In this document: piece by piece, positions 1 to 8,922 of the stretch
Layout of the letters: each line of letters starts with the position of its first letter
Numbering within the stretch: position 1 is the stretch's first letter
DNA from: Pseudomonas sp. KU26590
GTDB lineage: Bacteria; Pseudomonadota; Gammaproteobacteria; Pseudomonadales; Pseudomonadaceae
Assembly (NCBI RefSeq): GCF_026153515.1
Contig: NZ_CP110644.1
Coordinates: forward strand, 989,501 to 1,053,500
Reading direction: 5' to 3'
DNA length: 64,000 nt
Made by a program: the position numbers and the translations under genes
The notes under the pieces: model-generated
Databases searched by the model: none
The model's input: only the letters and a program-made list of their open reading frames with translations
What the model was told of the DNA's origin: nothing

Positions 1-41
1 GCTTTCGCGCTCAGCGCTGGCCCTGTTTTCCAGGAGCACCC

Positions 42-713
42 ATGTTTACCGGCATCATCGAATCCATCGGCAGCATCCGCGCCATCACTCCGAAAGGCGG
101 CGACGTCCGCGTTTACGTAGAGACCGGCAAGCTCGACCTTTCCGACGTCAAGCTGGGCGACAGCATTGCCGTCAACGGCGTCTGCCTGACCGCCGTTGAC
201 TTGCCAGGCGATGGCTTCTGGGCTGACGTCAGCCGCGAGACCCTGAACGTCACCGCGTTCGTCGATCTGAAAACCGGCAGCCGCGTCAATCTGGAAAAGG
301 CCCTGACCCCGACCACGCGCCTGGGCGGCCATCTGGTCAGCGGCCACGTCGACGGCGTCGGCGAAGTGCTGTCCCGGGAAGAAAACGCCCGTGCCATTCA
401 GTTCCGCATGCGCGCCCCCCGCGAACTGGCCAAGTACATCTCCCACAAAGGCTCGATCACCATCGACGGTACCAGCCTGACCGTGAACGCGGTCAACGGC
501 GCCGAGTTCGAGCTGACCATCGTCCCGCACACCCTGGCCGAAACCATCATGGGCGACTACAGCCCGGGCCGTAAGATCAACCTGGAAGTCGACCTGCTGG
601 CGCGTTACCTCGAGCGTTTGCTGCTCGGTGACAAAGCCGCTGATCCGACGCCAGCCCAGGGCGGCAACATCACGGAAAGCTTTCTGGCCGCCAACGGCTA
701 CCTCAAATCCTGA
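42..713 (+). CDS. ribE: Riboflavin synthase, alpha subunit type
   Basis: Cytoplasmic enzyme that dismutates two 6,7-dimethyl-8-ribityllumazine molecules into riboflavin and the pyrimidinedione precursor, the last step of riboflavin synthesis. The 223-residue protein has the two tandem lumazine-binding barrels of the family. The first begins [10 protein letters not shown] and carries NGVCLTAV (Cys48); the second begins near residue 95 with [11 protein letters not shown] and carries [10 protein letters not shown] near 142-151. Length is normal. The ATG has an AGGAG ribosome site 6 bases upstream (32-36). It is followed 17 bases later by ribBA and then ribH and nusB, the usual Pseudomonas order; ribD would be expected just left of the window. 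Confidence 0.97.
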   Translation: MFTGIIESIGSIRAITPKGGDVRVYVETGKLDLSDVKLGDSIAVNGVCLTAVDLPGDGFWADVSRETLNVTAFVDLKTGSRVNLEKALTPTTRLGGHLVSGHVDGVGEVLSREENARAIQFRMRAPRELAKYISHKGSITIDGTSLTVNAVNGAEFELTIVPHTLAETIMGDYSPGRKINLEVDLLARYLERLLLGDKAADPTPAQGGNITESFLAANGYLKS

Positions 714-730
714 ATCGAAGGGGGTGCCGC

Positions 731-1822
731 GTGGCGCTCAACAGCATCGAAGAACTGGTTGAAGACATTCGCCAAGGCAAGATGGTCATCCTCATGGATG
801 ACGAAGACCGCGAGAACGAAGGCGATCTGATCATGGCCTCCGAGTGCGTCAAGGCCGAGCACATCAACTTCATGGCGCGTTACGCCCGTGGCCTGATCTG
901 CATGCCGATGACCCGCGAGCGCTGCGAGACCCTGAAACTGCCGCTTATGGCGCAGCGCAATGGTTCCGGCTTCGGCACCAAGTTCACCGTGTCCATCGAG
1001 GCCGCCGAAGGCGTGACCACCGGGATTTCCGCCGCCGACCGCGCGCGCACCGTGCAGGCTGCTGCTGCCAAAGGCGCCAAGGCTGACGACATCGTCAGCC
1101 CGGGCCACATCTTCCCGCTGATGGCTCAAGCCGGCGGCACGCTGTCCCGCGCCGGTCATACGGAAGCGGCATGCGATCTGGCGCGCATGGCCGGTTTCGA
1201 GCCGAGCGGCGTGATCTGCGAGGTCATGAACGACGACGGCACCATGTCCCGTCGCACCGAGTTGGAAGCCTTCGCGGCCGAGCACAACATCAAGATCGGC
1301 ACCATTGCCGACCTGATCCATTACCGGATGATCCACGAACGTACCGTTCAGCGGATTGCCGAGCAGCCGCTGGACAGCGAACTGGGCCATTTCAACCTGG
1401 TGACTTACCGCGATTCCGTCGAAGGTGACGTGCACCTGGCGCTGACGCTGGGCAAGATCTGCGCGGAAGAAGCCACGCTGGTTCGCGTGCATAACATGGA
1501 CCCGCTGCGCGACCTGCTGATGGTCAAACAGCCCGGCCGCTGGAGCCTGCGCGCCGCGATGAAGACCGTGGCCGAGGCTGGCAGCGGCGTCGTGCTGCTG
1601 CTCGGTCACCCGCTCGATGGCGACACGGTTCTGGCCCATGTGCGTGAAACCGCCGGTGGCACACCGATCAAGACGCCGACCACGTACAGCACTGTCGGTG
1701 CCGGTTCGCAGATCCTGCGTGACCTCGGCGTGCGCAAAATGCGCCTGATGAGTTCGCCAATGAAGTTCAATGCGATATCCGGTTTCGATCTGGAAGTTGT
1801 AGAATACGTGCCCTCCGAATAA
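731..1822 (+). CDS. ribBA: 3,4-dihydroxy-2-butanone 4-phosphate synthase with GTP cyclohydrolase II-like domain
   Basis: Makes the four-carbon precursor of lumazine from ribulose 5-phosphate. The N-terminal RibB domain (about 1-200) has the acidic loop [10 protein letters not shown] (23-32) and the HTEAACDLA segment with His143. The C-terminal part (about 205-363) aligns with GTP cyclohydrolase II, but the zinc-binding cysteine cluster present in the separate RibA of this window (C54, C65, C67) is absent: the matching stretch reads [13 protein letters not shown]. The domain is therefore probably catalytically dead, as described for RibBX-type proteins, and may be structural or regulatory. GTG start at 731, preceded by AAGGGGG at 718-724; the next gene is ribH. 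Confidence 0.93.
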   Translation: MALNSIEELVEDIRQGKMVILMDDEDRENEGDLIMASECVKAEHINFMARYARGLICMPMTRERCETLKLPLMAQRNGSGFGTKFTVSIEAAEGVTTGISAADRARTVQAAAAKGAKADDIVSPGHIFPLMAQAGGTLSRAGHTEAACDLARMAGFEPSGVICEVMNDDGTMSRRTELEAFAAEHNIKIGTIADLIHYRMIHERTVQRIAEQPLDSELGHFNLVTYRDSVEGDVHLALTLGKICAEEATLVRVHNMDPLRDLLMVKQPGRWSLRAAMKTVAEAGSGVVLLLGHPLDGDTVLAHVRETAGGTPIKTPTTYSTVGAGSQILRDLGVRKMRLMSSPMKFNAISGFDLEVVEYVPSE

Positions 1823-1907
1823 TGGCCGGCAGGTGACAGGCCCCGACAGCGTTCAGCCGTTGGTGGTTTTTGTCCCTGCAGTCGCCCGATTCGTGGCCTA
1901 AAATCCC

Positions 1908-1936
1908 TGAAAGCGCGCGCCCGATGCGCGCTTTCA
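1908..1936 (+). terminator. Hairpin upstream of ribH (terminator or attenuator)
   Basis: Perfect 11-base arms TGAAAGCGCGC (1908-1918) and GCGCGCTTTCA (1926-1936) with a 7-base loop, followed by TGCTCTTTAATACG. It lies in the 148-base gap between ribBA and ribH. It is either a weak terminator of ribBA or a leader structure of ribH. The T-run is interrupted, so efficiency is doubtful. No FMN riboswitch core was found here. Confidence 0.5.
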
Positions 1937-1970
1937 TGCTCTTTAATACGAGAACACGAGACTCAGCCGA

Positions 1971-2447
1971 ATGACCCTGAAGACCATCGAAGGTACCTTC
2001 ATCGCCCCCCAAGGTCGCTATGCCCTGGTGGTTGGCCGCTTCAACAGCTTCGTCGTCGAAAGCCTGGTGAGCGGTGCCGTTGATGCCCTGGTTCGCCATG
2101 GCGTGAGCGAAAGCGACATCACCATCATCCGCGCACCGGGCGCGTTCGAAATTCCGCTGGTTGTGCAGAAGGTCGCCCAACGCAGCGAGTTCGCCGCCAT
2201 CATCGCGCTCGGCGCCGTCATTCGTGGCGGCACCCCGCACTTCGAATACGTCGCTGGCGAGTGCACCAAGGGCCTGTCCCAGGTGTCCATGGAGTTCGGC
2301 GTGCCGGTCGCCTTCGGCGTCCTGACTGTCGATTCCATCGAACAGGCGATCGAGCGTTCCGGCACCAAGGCCGGCAACAAAGGCGCTGAAGCTGCGCTGT
2401 CCGCCATCGAGATGGTCAGCCTGTTGGCGCAGTTGGAGGCCAAGTGA
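1971..2447 (+). CDS. ribH: 6,7-dimethyl-8-ribityllumazine synthase
   Basis: Condenses 5-amino-6-ribitylaminouracil with the RibB product to form lumazine, the substrate of RibE. The 158-residue length is typical. Family motifs are in order: GRFNSF (22-27) for substrate binding, APGAFEIP (55-62), and [14 protein letters not shown] with the catalytic-type His90. The stop overlaps the nusB GTG start by four bases (GTGA at 2444-2447), so the two are probably translationally coupled. Forms an icosahedral or decameric shell in relatives. Confidence 0.97.
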   Translation: MTLKTIEGTFIAPQGRYALVVGRFNSFVVESLVSGAVDALVRHGVSESDITIIRAPGAFEIPLVVQKVAQRSEFAAIIALGAVIRGGTPHFEYVAGECTKGLSQVSMEFGVPVAFGVLTVDSIEQAIERSGTKAGNKGAEAALSAIEMVSLLAQLEAK

Positions 2448-2944
2448 TTAACGACGAAAGCGATCAGTTCAACCCGCGTGATCCACGTGCGGCAGACGCT
2501 GGCAAGCCATCCAAAAGCGAAAAGCGTCGTGCAGCTCGCCAGATGGCCACTCAAGCCCTGTACCAGCGCCACATGGCGGGTCAGTCGCTAAACGAGATCG
2601 AAGCACAGTTCCGCGTCGATAACGATTTCACTTCCGTCGATGCCAGCTATTTCCACGACATCCTGCACGGTGTCCCGGCCAATCAGGACAAGATCGACGC
2701 GGCGCTGGCGCCATGTCTGGACCTGACCATCGAGGAGCTGGACCCGGTTGAACTGGCAGTATTGCGCCTGTCGACCTGGGAACTGCTGGAGCGCATCGAC
2801 GTGCCGTACCGCGTGGTCATCAACGAAGGCATCGAGCTGGCGAAAGTCTACGGTTCGACCGACGGCCACAAGTTCGTCAACGGCGTGCTCGACAAGCTGG
2901 CTCCGCGTCTGCGCGAAGTCGAAGTGAAGGCGCACAAGCGCTGA
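2444..2944 (+). CDS. nusB: Transcription antitermination factor NusB
   Basis: RNA-binding factor that, with NusE (S10), NusA and NusG, supports antitermination on rRNA operons. The 166-residue all-helical protein has the N-terminal [14 protein letters not shown] segment and the C-terminal [21 protein letters not shown] block typical of the family. There is a charged extension of about 20 residues at the N terminus. The GTG start overlaps the end of ribH, and thiL follows 37 bases downstream, the widespread ribH-nusB-thiL arrangement. Confidence 0.96.
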   Translation: MINDESDQFNPRDPRAADAGKPSKSEKRRAARQMATQALYQRHMAGQSLNEIEAQFRVDNDFTSVDASYFHDILHGVPANQDKIDAALAPCLDLTIEELDPVELAVLRLSTWELLERIDVPYRVVINEGIELAKVYGSTDGHKFVNGVLDKLAPRLREVEVKAHKR

Positions 2945-2981
2945 GGCTTCTGGGTTTCTCCAGAACCTGAGCGTTTCCGCC

Positions 2982-3947
2982 ATGGGCGAGTTCGAGCTGA
3001 TCCGCAATTACTTTGCCGCTGCGCCCTGTGCGCAGCCCGGCGAAGGCGTTGCACTGGGCATCGGCGACGACTGCGCCCTGCTGTCGGTGGCCGCTGGCGA
3101 GCAACTCGCGATATCCACTGACACGCTGGTCGCCGGGGTGCACTTCCCCGACGTCTGCGATCCTTTCCTGCTCGGCCAGCGCGCACTCGGCGTCTCGGCC
3201 AGCGACTTGGCGGCCATGGGCGCCAGTCCCCTCGCATTTACCCTTGCCCTGACCCTGCCGCAGGTTTCCGCCGACTGGCTGGAAGCGTTCGCACGCGGTT
3301 TGAACACCATGGCCCAAGGCTGCGGCCTGCGCCTTATCGGCGGCGACACAACGCGCGGGCCTTTGAGTCTGACCCTCACCGTCTTCGGCACCGTCCCGAC
3401 CGGGCAGGCCCTGACCCGAAGCGGCGCGCGGCCCGGCGATGTGCTGTGCGTGGGCGGTCCGCTGGGCGACGCGGCCGGGGCGCTGCCGCTGGTGTTGAAC
3501 CAGCGCAGCACCGAGGCGTCTACCACTCAGGCTTTGCTGGCGCGTTACTGGTCGCCTCAGCCGCAGTTCGAGTTGGGAATGGCATTGCGCGCCAAGGCCA
3601 GCGCGGCGCTGGACATCTCCGACGGACTGCTCGCCGATTGCGGGCATATCGCAACGGCTTCAGGCGTACGCTTGCTCGTTGAGCGCGAAAAGGTACCGAT
3701 GTCTGACGCGCTGCTGAGGTTTTTCGGGCCTGATGCGGCGTTGGATGCGGCGCTTAGTGGGGGCGATGACTACAGACTGGCTTTCACGTTGCCGCCCTCA
3801 TGGCTGGCTGAACTACAGGCTTCCGGATTGCCTGTTTTCGTTCTGGGTCGAGTGGTCGAAGGTCACGGCGTGGCGCTGATTGACGCACTTGGGCAGGACG
3901 TCACCCCGTTGACTCGGGGCTATCAACATTTTCAGGAGACACGGTGA
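2982..3947 (+). CDS. thiL: Thiamine-monophosphate kinase
   Basis: Phosphorylates thiamine monophosphate to thiamine pyrophosphate with ATP, the last step of cofactor synthesis. The 321 residues show the PurM-like ATP fold motifs: GIGDDCALL near the N terminus, STDTLVAGVHF, GGDTTRGPLSLT, ALDISDGLLAD and SGGDDYRLAFT near residue 260. Length is normal. The stop codon overlaps the GTG start of pgpA by four bases, so the pair is coupled. A minus-strand reading frame across the gene is a shadow of the high-GC sequence. Confidence 0.96.
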   Translation: MGEFELIRNYFAAAPCAQPGEGVALGIGDDCALLSVAAGEQLAISTDTLVAGVHFPDVCDPFLLGQRALGVSASDLAAMGASPLAFTLALTLPQVSADWLEAFARGLNTMAQGCGLRLIGGDTTRGPLSLTLTVFGTVPTGQALTRSGARPGDVLCVGGPLGDAAGALPLVLNQRSTEASTTQALLARYWSPQPQFELGMALRAKASAALDISDGLLADCGHIATASGVRLLVEREKVPMSDALLRFFGPDAALDAALSGGDDYRLAFTLPPSWLAELQASGLPVFVLGRVVEGHGVALIDALGQDVTPLTRGYQHFQETR

Positions 3948-4453
3948 CAGATCATCCTAATCAGGTCCCGGCGGAAAACGTTCCCCCGTCGGTATGGACC
4001 AATCCGTGGCATTTCCTGGCCTTCGGTTTCGGCTCCGGCACACTCCCCAAAGCGCCCGGCACCTGGGGCTCGATGGTCGCCGTGCCTTTTATTCCGCTGT
4101 GGCAAATGCTGCCGGACTGGGGCTATTGGCTGATGCTCGGCCTGACCATGCTGTTCGGCTTCTGGCTGTGCGGCAAGGTGGCCGACGACCTGCGCGTCCA
4201 CGACCACGAAGGCATCGTCTGGGACGAAATGGTCGGCATGTGGATCACCTTGTGGCTGGTGCCCGAAGGTTGGGTCTGGCTGCTGGTGGGTTTCCTCGTG
4301 TTCCGCTTTTTCGACATCCTCAAGCCCTGGCCCATCCACTGGATCGACAAGCACGTGCACGGCGGCGTCGGCATCATGCTTGATGATGTTCTCGCCGGTG
4401 TTTTCGCGTGGCTGGCGATGCAAGGGCTGGTCTGGCTGTGGGCCGTGATCTAG
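3944..4453 (+). CDS. pgpA: Phosphatidylglycerophosphatase A
   Basis: Inner-membrane phosphatase that dephosphorylates phosphatidylglycerophosphate to phosphatidylglycerol. The 169 residues contain the family blocks FGSGTLPKAPGTWGS, HDHEGIVWDEMVGMWITLW (acidic metal-binding residues) and RFFDILKPWPI...GIMLDDVLAG, with hydrophobic segments near 45-65, 85-110 and 145-165. GTG start, overlapping thiL by four bases. The next gene begins 11 bases after the stop. Confidence 0.95.
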   Translation: MTDHPNQVPAENVPPSVWTNPWHFLAFGFGSGTLPKAPGTWGSMVAVPFIPLWQMLPDWGYWLMLGLTMLFGFWLCGKVADDLRVHDHEGIVWDEMVGMWITLWLVPEGWVWLLVGFLVFRFFDILKPWPIHWIDKHVHGGVGIMLDDVLAGVFAWLAMQGLVWLWAVI

Positions 4454-4464
4454 GGGCTACGCTC

Positions 4465-5256
4465 ATGAGGCGTCCAGGCGTGGGATGGCTGCTGGGTCTG
4501 GCGTTGTTGATGACAAGTGCCTGGGCAACTGCCGACGCGGCAACCCCTGCATCGGTGCCCGACACACCCTCCGACATCCTGCTGGTGAGCGAGCACTGGA
4601 TTGGCTACACCGAATCCGACGGGACCGGTCTGGGATGGGACCTGATGCGCGAGATATTCGAGCCGGCCGGCGTCAAGGTCGAGCAGCGCATCGAGCCCTA
4701 CACCCGCGCGGTCGGGCTGGTGCAGCGGGGCGAAGCCGATGCTTGGGTGGCTGCCTACAAGGATGAGGTCGAGGGCACGCTCTACTCGAAGTGGAACTAC
4801 GACAATGACGAGATTTACACGCTCGGCCTGGCGTCCAAGCCGCTTCCGACCCTGCAGACGCTGGGCAAATATCGCCTGGCCTGGGTGCGCGGCTACGAGT
4901 TTCAGCATTATCTGCCCAACGTATTGCACTTCAACGAAGTCCCCCGGCGCGATCACATTCTGCCGATGCTCGAATACGGGCGCGCTGACCTGTACATCGA
5001 TGCCAAGCCGGAAATGGACTTCATCCTCGCCCAAAGTAACGACCCGCAGCGCTATCGACTGACTTACCTTACCGCCATTCCGTTGTACCTGAGCTTCGCC
5101 GACAGCCCTAGGGGCCATGCGCTGCGGGATCTGTTTGACCTGCGGATGGGCGACCTCGTGCACAGCGGCAAGCTGCGGCCGATCTTCGCGCGCTGGAATC
5201 ACCCCTATCCGTTCGACGCAGACAGTGGTCAGCCCCGCGCTGGCGTTAGCCACTGA
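4465..5256 (+). CDS. Periplasmic solute-binding protein, amino-acid-type (SBP family 3)
   Basis: Exported 263-residue protein. The ATG at 4465 is chosen because it starts a clear signal peptide (MRRPGVGWLLGLALLMTSAWATADA, given here only as a description of residues 1-25). The mature part, with GYTESDGTGLGWDLMREIFE followed by RGEADAWVAAYKDE, is characteristic of family-3 substrate-binding proteins. No ABC permease or ATPase gene is adjacent, so it may act as an orphan binding or sensory protein; the ligand cannot be told from sequence. It sits between pgpA and ribA on the same strand, but ribA has its own leader. Confidence 0.8.
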   Translation: MRRPGVGWLLGLALLMTSAWATADAATPASVPDTPSDILLVSEHWIGYTESDGTGLGWDLMREIFEPAGVKVEQRIEPYTRAVGLVQRGEADAWVAAYKDEVEGTLYSKWNYDNDEIYTLGLASKPLPTLQTLGKYRLAWVRGYEFQHYLPNVLHFNEVPRRDHILPMLEYGRADLYIDAKPEMDFILAQSNDPQRYRLTYLTAIPLYLSFADSPRGHALRDLFDLRMGDLVHSGKLRPIFARWNHPYPFDADSGQPRAGVSH

Positions 5257-5362
5257 TCAAACGTGTTGATCTGATTGGCCAACAATTCAGCCTAAGCGTC
5301 TGTCGGAACCTGCTGTTACAATGTTGCGAATTTCCAGCCCTCATACAGATCAGGAGCACCCG

Positions 5363-5980
5363 GTGCCCGTCGTATTTGTCGCGGCTTCCAAGCTGCCTAC
5401 CCCCTTTGCCACTTTCAAGATGAACGGCTTTCTCGAGCAGGAAAACGGTCGCGAGCATGTCGTGCTGACCCTCGGCGATGTGTCAGATGGCGCTCCGGTG
5501 CTCGGCCGTGTGCATTCCGAATGCCTGACCGGTGATGCGCTGTTCAGTCAGCGCTGCGACTGCGGTTCCCAACTTGAAGCGGCAATGCGTGCAATCGCCA
5601 CCGAAGGCCGTGGCGTACTGCTGTATCTGCGCCAGGAAGGCCGCGGCATCGGCTTGATGAACAAGATCCGCGCGTATGAATTGCAGGACGGCGGTGCCGA
5701 CACCGTGGAAGCGAACGAGCGCCTGGGCTTCGCTGCTGACCAGCGCGATTACGGCGTTTGCCTGCCGATGCTCGAGCATCTGGGTATCACGTCCCTGCGT
5801 TTGATGACCAATAATCCGCGCAAGGTCAACGCGCTGACGGAGATGGGCATCACCGTCGCCGAGCGCGTGCCGCTGCACACCGGCCACAATCCGCACAACA
5901 GGCTTTATCTGGCGACCAAGGCCGGCAAGCTGGGTCACATGATGGGCAACGAGCATCAGAGCGAAGCCGATCCGGCGTGA
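5363..5980 (+). CDS. ribA: GTP cyclohydrolase II
   Basis: Opens the imidazole ring of GTP to give the 2,5-diaminopyrimidine that begins riboflavin synthesis. The 205 residues carry the zinc cysteines in [18 protein letters not shown] (C54, C65, C67), then the [20 protein letters not shown] block and [13 protein letters not shown] at 5363 is preferred over the upstream ATG at 5321 because of AGGAGC just upstream and because [18 protein letters not shown] is the family N terminus. This complete enzyme explains why the RibA-like half of RibBA at 731 could decay. Confidence 0.96.
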   Translation: MPVVFVAASKLPTPFATFKMNGFLEQENGREHVVLTLGDVSDGAPVLGRVHSECLTGDALFSQRCDCGSQLEAAMRAIATEGRGVLLYLRQEGRGIGLMNKIRAYELQDGGADTVEANERLGFAADQRDYGVCLPMLEHLGITSLRLMTNNPRKVNALTEMGITVAERVPLHTGHNPHNRLYLATKAGKLGHMMGNEHQSEADPA

Positions 5981-6026
5981 TACCTGGCCGCCTGCGCTTT
6001 CGTCTGGCGCAGGCTGGACACCCTTG

Positions 6027-6824
6027 ATGCGCCCACTGATTGCCTGCCTGCTGTTGTTGATCGCGTCTCAGGCCGGCGCTGCCCAGCGCGTCGTCAGCCT
6101 TGCTCCCTCTCTGACTGAAATCGTTATCGAACTGGATGCCGCCGATCTGCTGGTCGGCGTACTCGACGGCGGCCCGCGCCCGGAAAAAGCAGTGGGCCTG
6201 CCTTCGGTGGGTCGATACGGGCAGCTCGACATCGAGCGTTTGCTCAGTTTGCAGCCGGATCTTGTGTTGCTATGGCCCGGCAGCGTCAGCGCGGCACAGC
6301 GCGATCAACTGAAGCGCCTGAACATTCCCACCTACACCGCCGAGCCCCACACGCTGAACGAGCTGGCTGATCAGATCGAACAAATGGGCGAGCGCCTTGA
6401 CCGCGCCGATCGTGGACGGCAGGTGGCGAGGGACTTCCGCCAGCGACTGGTCGCGTTGCGTGGACGCTACCGACGCGAAATCCCTTTGAAAGTCTTTTAC
6501 CAAGTGTGGGATCAGCCGCTTTATACGGTGGGCGGCGGGCAGATCATCAGCGATGCATTGACCGTGTGCGGGGCGCGCAACGTCTTTGACGACCTCAAAC
6601 TGCCGGCGCCGCAGGTGAGTCTCGAGTCAGTGCTGCAACGCGATCCAGACGTGATTCTGGCCAGCGATGCTGCATTGCTGCCAGCATGGAAAACCTGGTC
6701 GCAGTTGAAGGCCGTGAAAGCCGGTCGCCTGATTGCCGTGCCCGATAAAGGCCTCGAACGAGCCAGCGGGCAGATGGTGGGCGCGGTAGCGAAGCTGTGC
6801 AGCGTGATAGCGCCAGAGCGCTAG
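6027..6824 (+). CDS. btuF: Cobalamin-binding periplasmic protein, BtuF-like
   Basis: Predicted periplasmic binding protein delivering vitamin B12 to an ABC importer. The 265 residues begin with a signal peptide (MRPLIACLLLLIASQAGA) and then RVVSLAPSLTEIVIEL, the start of the two-lobed BtuF/FecB-like fold. LPSVGRYGQLDIERLLSLQP and a long central helix follow, as in helical-backbone binding proteins. The btuB gene is convergent, only 18 bases away, which supports a cobalamin role over a siderophore one. No BtuCD transporter genes are in the window. ATG at 6027 is preferred over the TTG three bases earlier. Confidence 0.82.
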   Translation: MRPLIACLLLLIASQAGAAQRVVSLAPSLTEIVIELDAADLLVGVLDGGPRPEKAVGLPSVGRYGQLDIERLLSLQPDLVLLWPGSVSAAQRDQLKRLNIPTYTAEPHTLNELADQIEQMGERLDRADRGRQVARDFRQRLVALRGRYRREIPLKVFYQVWDQPLYTVGGGQIISDALTVCGARNVFDDLKLPAPQVSLESVLQRDPDVILASDAALLPAWKTWSQLKAVKAGRLIAVPDKGLERASGQMVGAVAKLCSVIAPER

Positions 6825-6842
6825 ATCAAGCGGGCTATAAAC

Positions 6843-8726
6843 CTACAGCTCCGGCGTCCAGGTCACGCCAAGCATCCACGTCCGACCCTCTTCGCGATAG
6901 CCGTAATTGCTGCCATCAAAGCTGTACAGCGTGCGGCTGTAGCGTTTGTCCAGGGCGTTATCCAGCTTGAATTCCAGCTTCACTTCGTCGCTGGCTTTCC
7001 AGCTGCTGCGCAACCCGAACAACGCATAGCCGCCGATATGCTGGGTATTGGCCTCTTCGTTGTAGCTGTCGCTGACCGCCTTCCAACTGGCGCCGACGCC
7101 GAGGCGATCGAACTGGCGATCAAGATCGAGGTTCAGGGTGCGGCGGGCGCGGCGGTTGAGCGTATGCCCAGTGTCACGGTCACGCGGGTCGATGACCGAG
7201 CCGCCGAGCTTGCCGGTCCAGCCGAACAATTGCTGCTCAAACGACGCTTCGAAACCATTGATCCTTGCCGAACCAATGTTCTGAGGGCGAAAGTCGCTGT
7301 CGAGGGCAATCGCATCCTGAAGATCAGTGCGATAGAGCGAGGCTTCAAGCCGGGCCGTTTCGCTCAGGCGAGTGCGCCATTGCAGCTCGTAGGTTTTGGA
7401 GTGCTCGGGCTTGAGATTCGGGTTGCTGAAGTCCGGGTAATACAGATCATTGAACGTCGGCGCGCGGAAGCCTTCGCTGTAGGAAAGCAGCACGTCGTTG
7501 GCGTCATTGAGCGGAACGATGAGGGTGCCACTCCACGTGTTCTGGCTGCCGAACTGCTCATTCTGATCGTGGCGCAGGCCCAGTTCGGTGGAGAAGTGCT
7601 CGCCTTTGAAGCGATGCTGAATGAACGCCGCGCGGTTCCAGCGGCTGTCCTCGTCGAACGCTGTGCTGCTGTTGACGCGGTCTTCGTACCAATCGCCACC
7701 CAGCATCAGGCTGTTGCGGTCGTCCAGCGTCAGGTCGTTCTGCCAATTGACCGAGTCGCGGTAGGTGTTGAACACGTAGTGATCGTCGCTCAACTTATCC
7801 AGCGTCTTCTCGCGGTTCTCGCTGTGGCCCAGTTCCAGGCGGATTTTCCAGGTCTGGTTGATGCGGGCGTCGACGTAGGTGCCCAGGCTGCTCAGGTCAA
7901 ACTTGCTGTATTGCTGCTGCCCCACCGTATTGAACGTGACCGGGTCGAACACACCGAACGGGTTGTCGAACTCGGTCTTGCCCCGATTATCCAGCCCGTT
8001 GAAGCCGACTTCCACGTCGTCGTTGAGCCAGTGGCTGAGGTTCAGGCTCAGTGATTTGTTGCGGTAGGCGTCGTGGTCGTCATCGCTGGCGAAGGACGGG
8101 CCGGTGCGGTCGATGCCGGCCGTTTCATCCAGGCTGGTGCTGAGGTTGAAATGCGTCTGCTGATCGCCGCCCGACAGACCGAGGCTCTGCTGCTGCGTGC
8201 CGCGATTGCCGAAACCCGTATGCAGGCGCGCCTGGAGGCCTTGTTCGACGCCGCGTCGGGTGAAGATCTGGATCACGCCGCCAATGGCGTCAGCGCCGTA
8301 GATGACCGAACGTGACCCGCGCAGCACTTCCACGCGCTCGATCTGCTCCACGTCGAGGTATTGCAGGTTGCTGTCCGCAGAAGTGGCGTTGGCAATGCGC
8401 TGGCCGTCCACCAACACCAGCGTCTGCGCGGCCTTGGTCCCGCGAATGAAAACTCCCGGCAGACTGCCCCGGCCGCCGCTGGGCGCCACTTGCACACCGG
8501 GCACGCGACTCAGCAGGTCGGTGACGCTGCCGGGTTGCAGCCGCTCGATGTCGGCGCGGGTGAACACGGTGTTCGCCGCAGTACTGGCGTCCCGCTGCTC
8601 GACCTGGCGGTTGGCGCTGATGAGCACGCTGTCCAGCTTCAAGGCGCTTTCGCGATCAGGCTGATCGGCAAAGGCCTGGGTGGCGGGAATGAGGGAGAAG
8701 GCGAGGGCGAAGCGGGAAGGGGTCAT
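6843..8726 (-). CDS. btuB: TonB-dependent vitamin B12 receptor
   Basis: Outer-membrane 22-strand barrel importing cobalamin with TonB energy. The 627 residues comprise a signal peptide (about 1-20), a TonB-box-like region near LDSVLISANR, a plug domain (about 40-160, with SVTDLLSRVPGVQV, GVFIRGTKAAQTLVLVDGQR and RGSRSVIYGADAIGGVI), and a barrel ending GVTWTPEL. It lies downstream of dxs on the same strand with 196 bases between, most of which is REPIN sequence. No cobalamin riboswitch consensus (such as a GCCACTG B12 box) was found there, which is unusual for a pseudomonad btuB. Confidence 0.93.
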   Translation of the reverse strand: MTPSRFALAFSLIPATQAFADQPDRESALKLDSVLISANRQVEQRDASTAANTVFTRADIERLQPGSVTDLLSRVPGVQVAPSGGRGSLPGVFIRGTKAAQTLVLVDGQRIANATSADSNLQYLDVEQIERVEVLRGSRSVIYGADAIGGVIQIFTRRGVEQGLQARLHTGFGNRGTQQQSLGLSGGDQQTHFNLSTSLDETAGIDRTGPSFASDDDHDAYRNKSLSLNLSHWLNDDVEVGFNGLDNRGKTEFDNPFGVFDPVTFNTVGQQQYSKFDLSSLGTYVDARINQTWKIRLELGHSENREKTLDKLSDDHYVFNTYRDSVNWQNDLTLDDRNSLMLGGDWYEDRVNSSTAFDEDSRWNRAAFIQHRFKGEHFSTELGLRHDQNEQFGSQNTWSGTLIVPLNDANDVLLSYSEGFRAPTFNDLYYPDFSNPNLKPEHSKTYELQWRTRLSETARLEASLYRTDLQDAIALDSDFRPQNIGSARINGFEASFEQQLFGWTGKLGGSVIDPRDRDTGHTLNRRARRTLNLDLDRQFDRLGVGASWKAVSDSYNEEANTQHIGGYALFGLRSSWKASDEVKLEFKLDNALDKRYSRTLYSFDGSNYGYREEGRTWMLGVTWTPEL

Positions 8727-8744
8727 CTTATTGATCGCAAACCT

Positions 8745-8915
8745 GTAGGAGCGCCACCCCGGTCACTCCCACAAGTCTGTGGTTGGCCGAGTCAGTTGGT
8801 TTGACAGGTCACTGTAGGAGCGCGCTTGCCCGCGAAAGCGATCTGTCTGTTGCAAGCGTCTCAACGGATAGAACGCATTCGCGGGCAAGGTGGAGCGCCA
8901 CCCTGGTCACTTCCA
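8745..8915. repeat. REP/REPIN elements between dxs and btuB
   Basis: A single REP-like copy starts at 8745 (GTAGGAGCGCCACCCCGG). A REPIN pair follows: GTAGGAGCGCGCTTGCCCGCGA at 8814 and its imperfect inverse TTCGCGGGCAAGGTGGAGCG ending about 8905, separated by about 45 unique bases. The same family recurs through the window. They fill the gap where a btuB leader would be expected. Confidence 0.85.
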
Positions 8916-8922
8916 CAAAAAA

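Noticed and set aside
698..1639. Long minus-strand reading frame opposite ribBA
   Set aside because: Shadow of a well-conserved plus-strand gene in high-GC DNA; protein is His/Gln/Ala-rich with no family features.
1823..1970. FMN riboswitch in the ribH leader
   Set aside because: None of the conserved RFN core sequences were found; only a simple hairpin is present.
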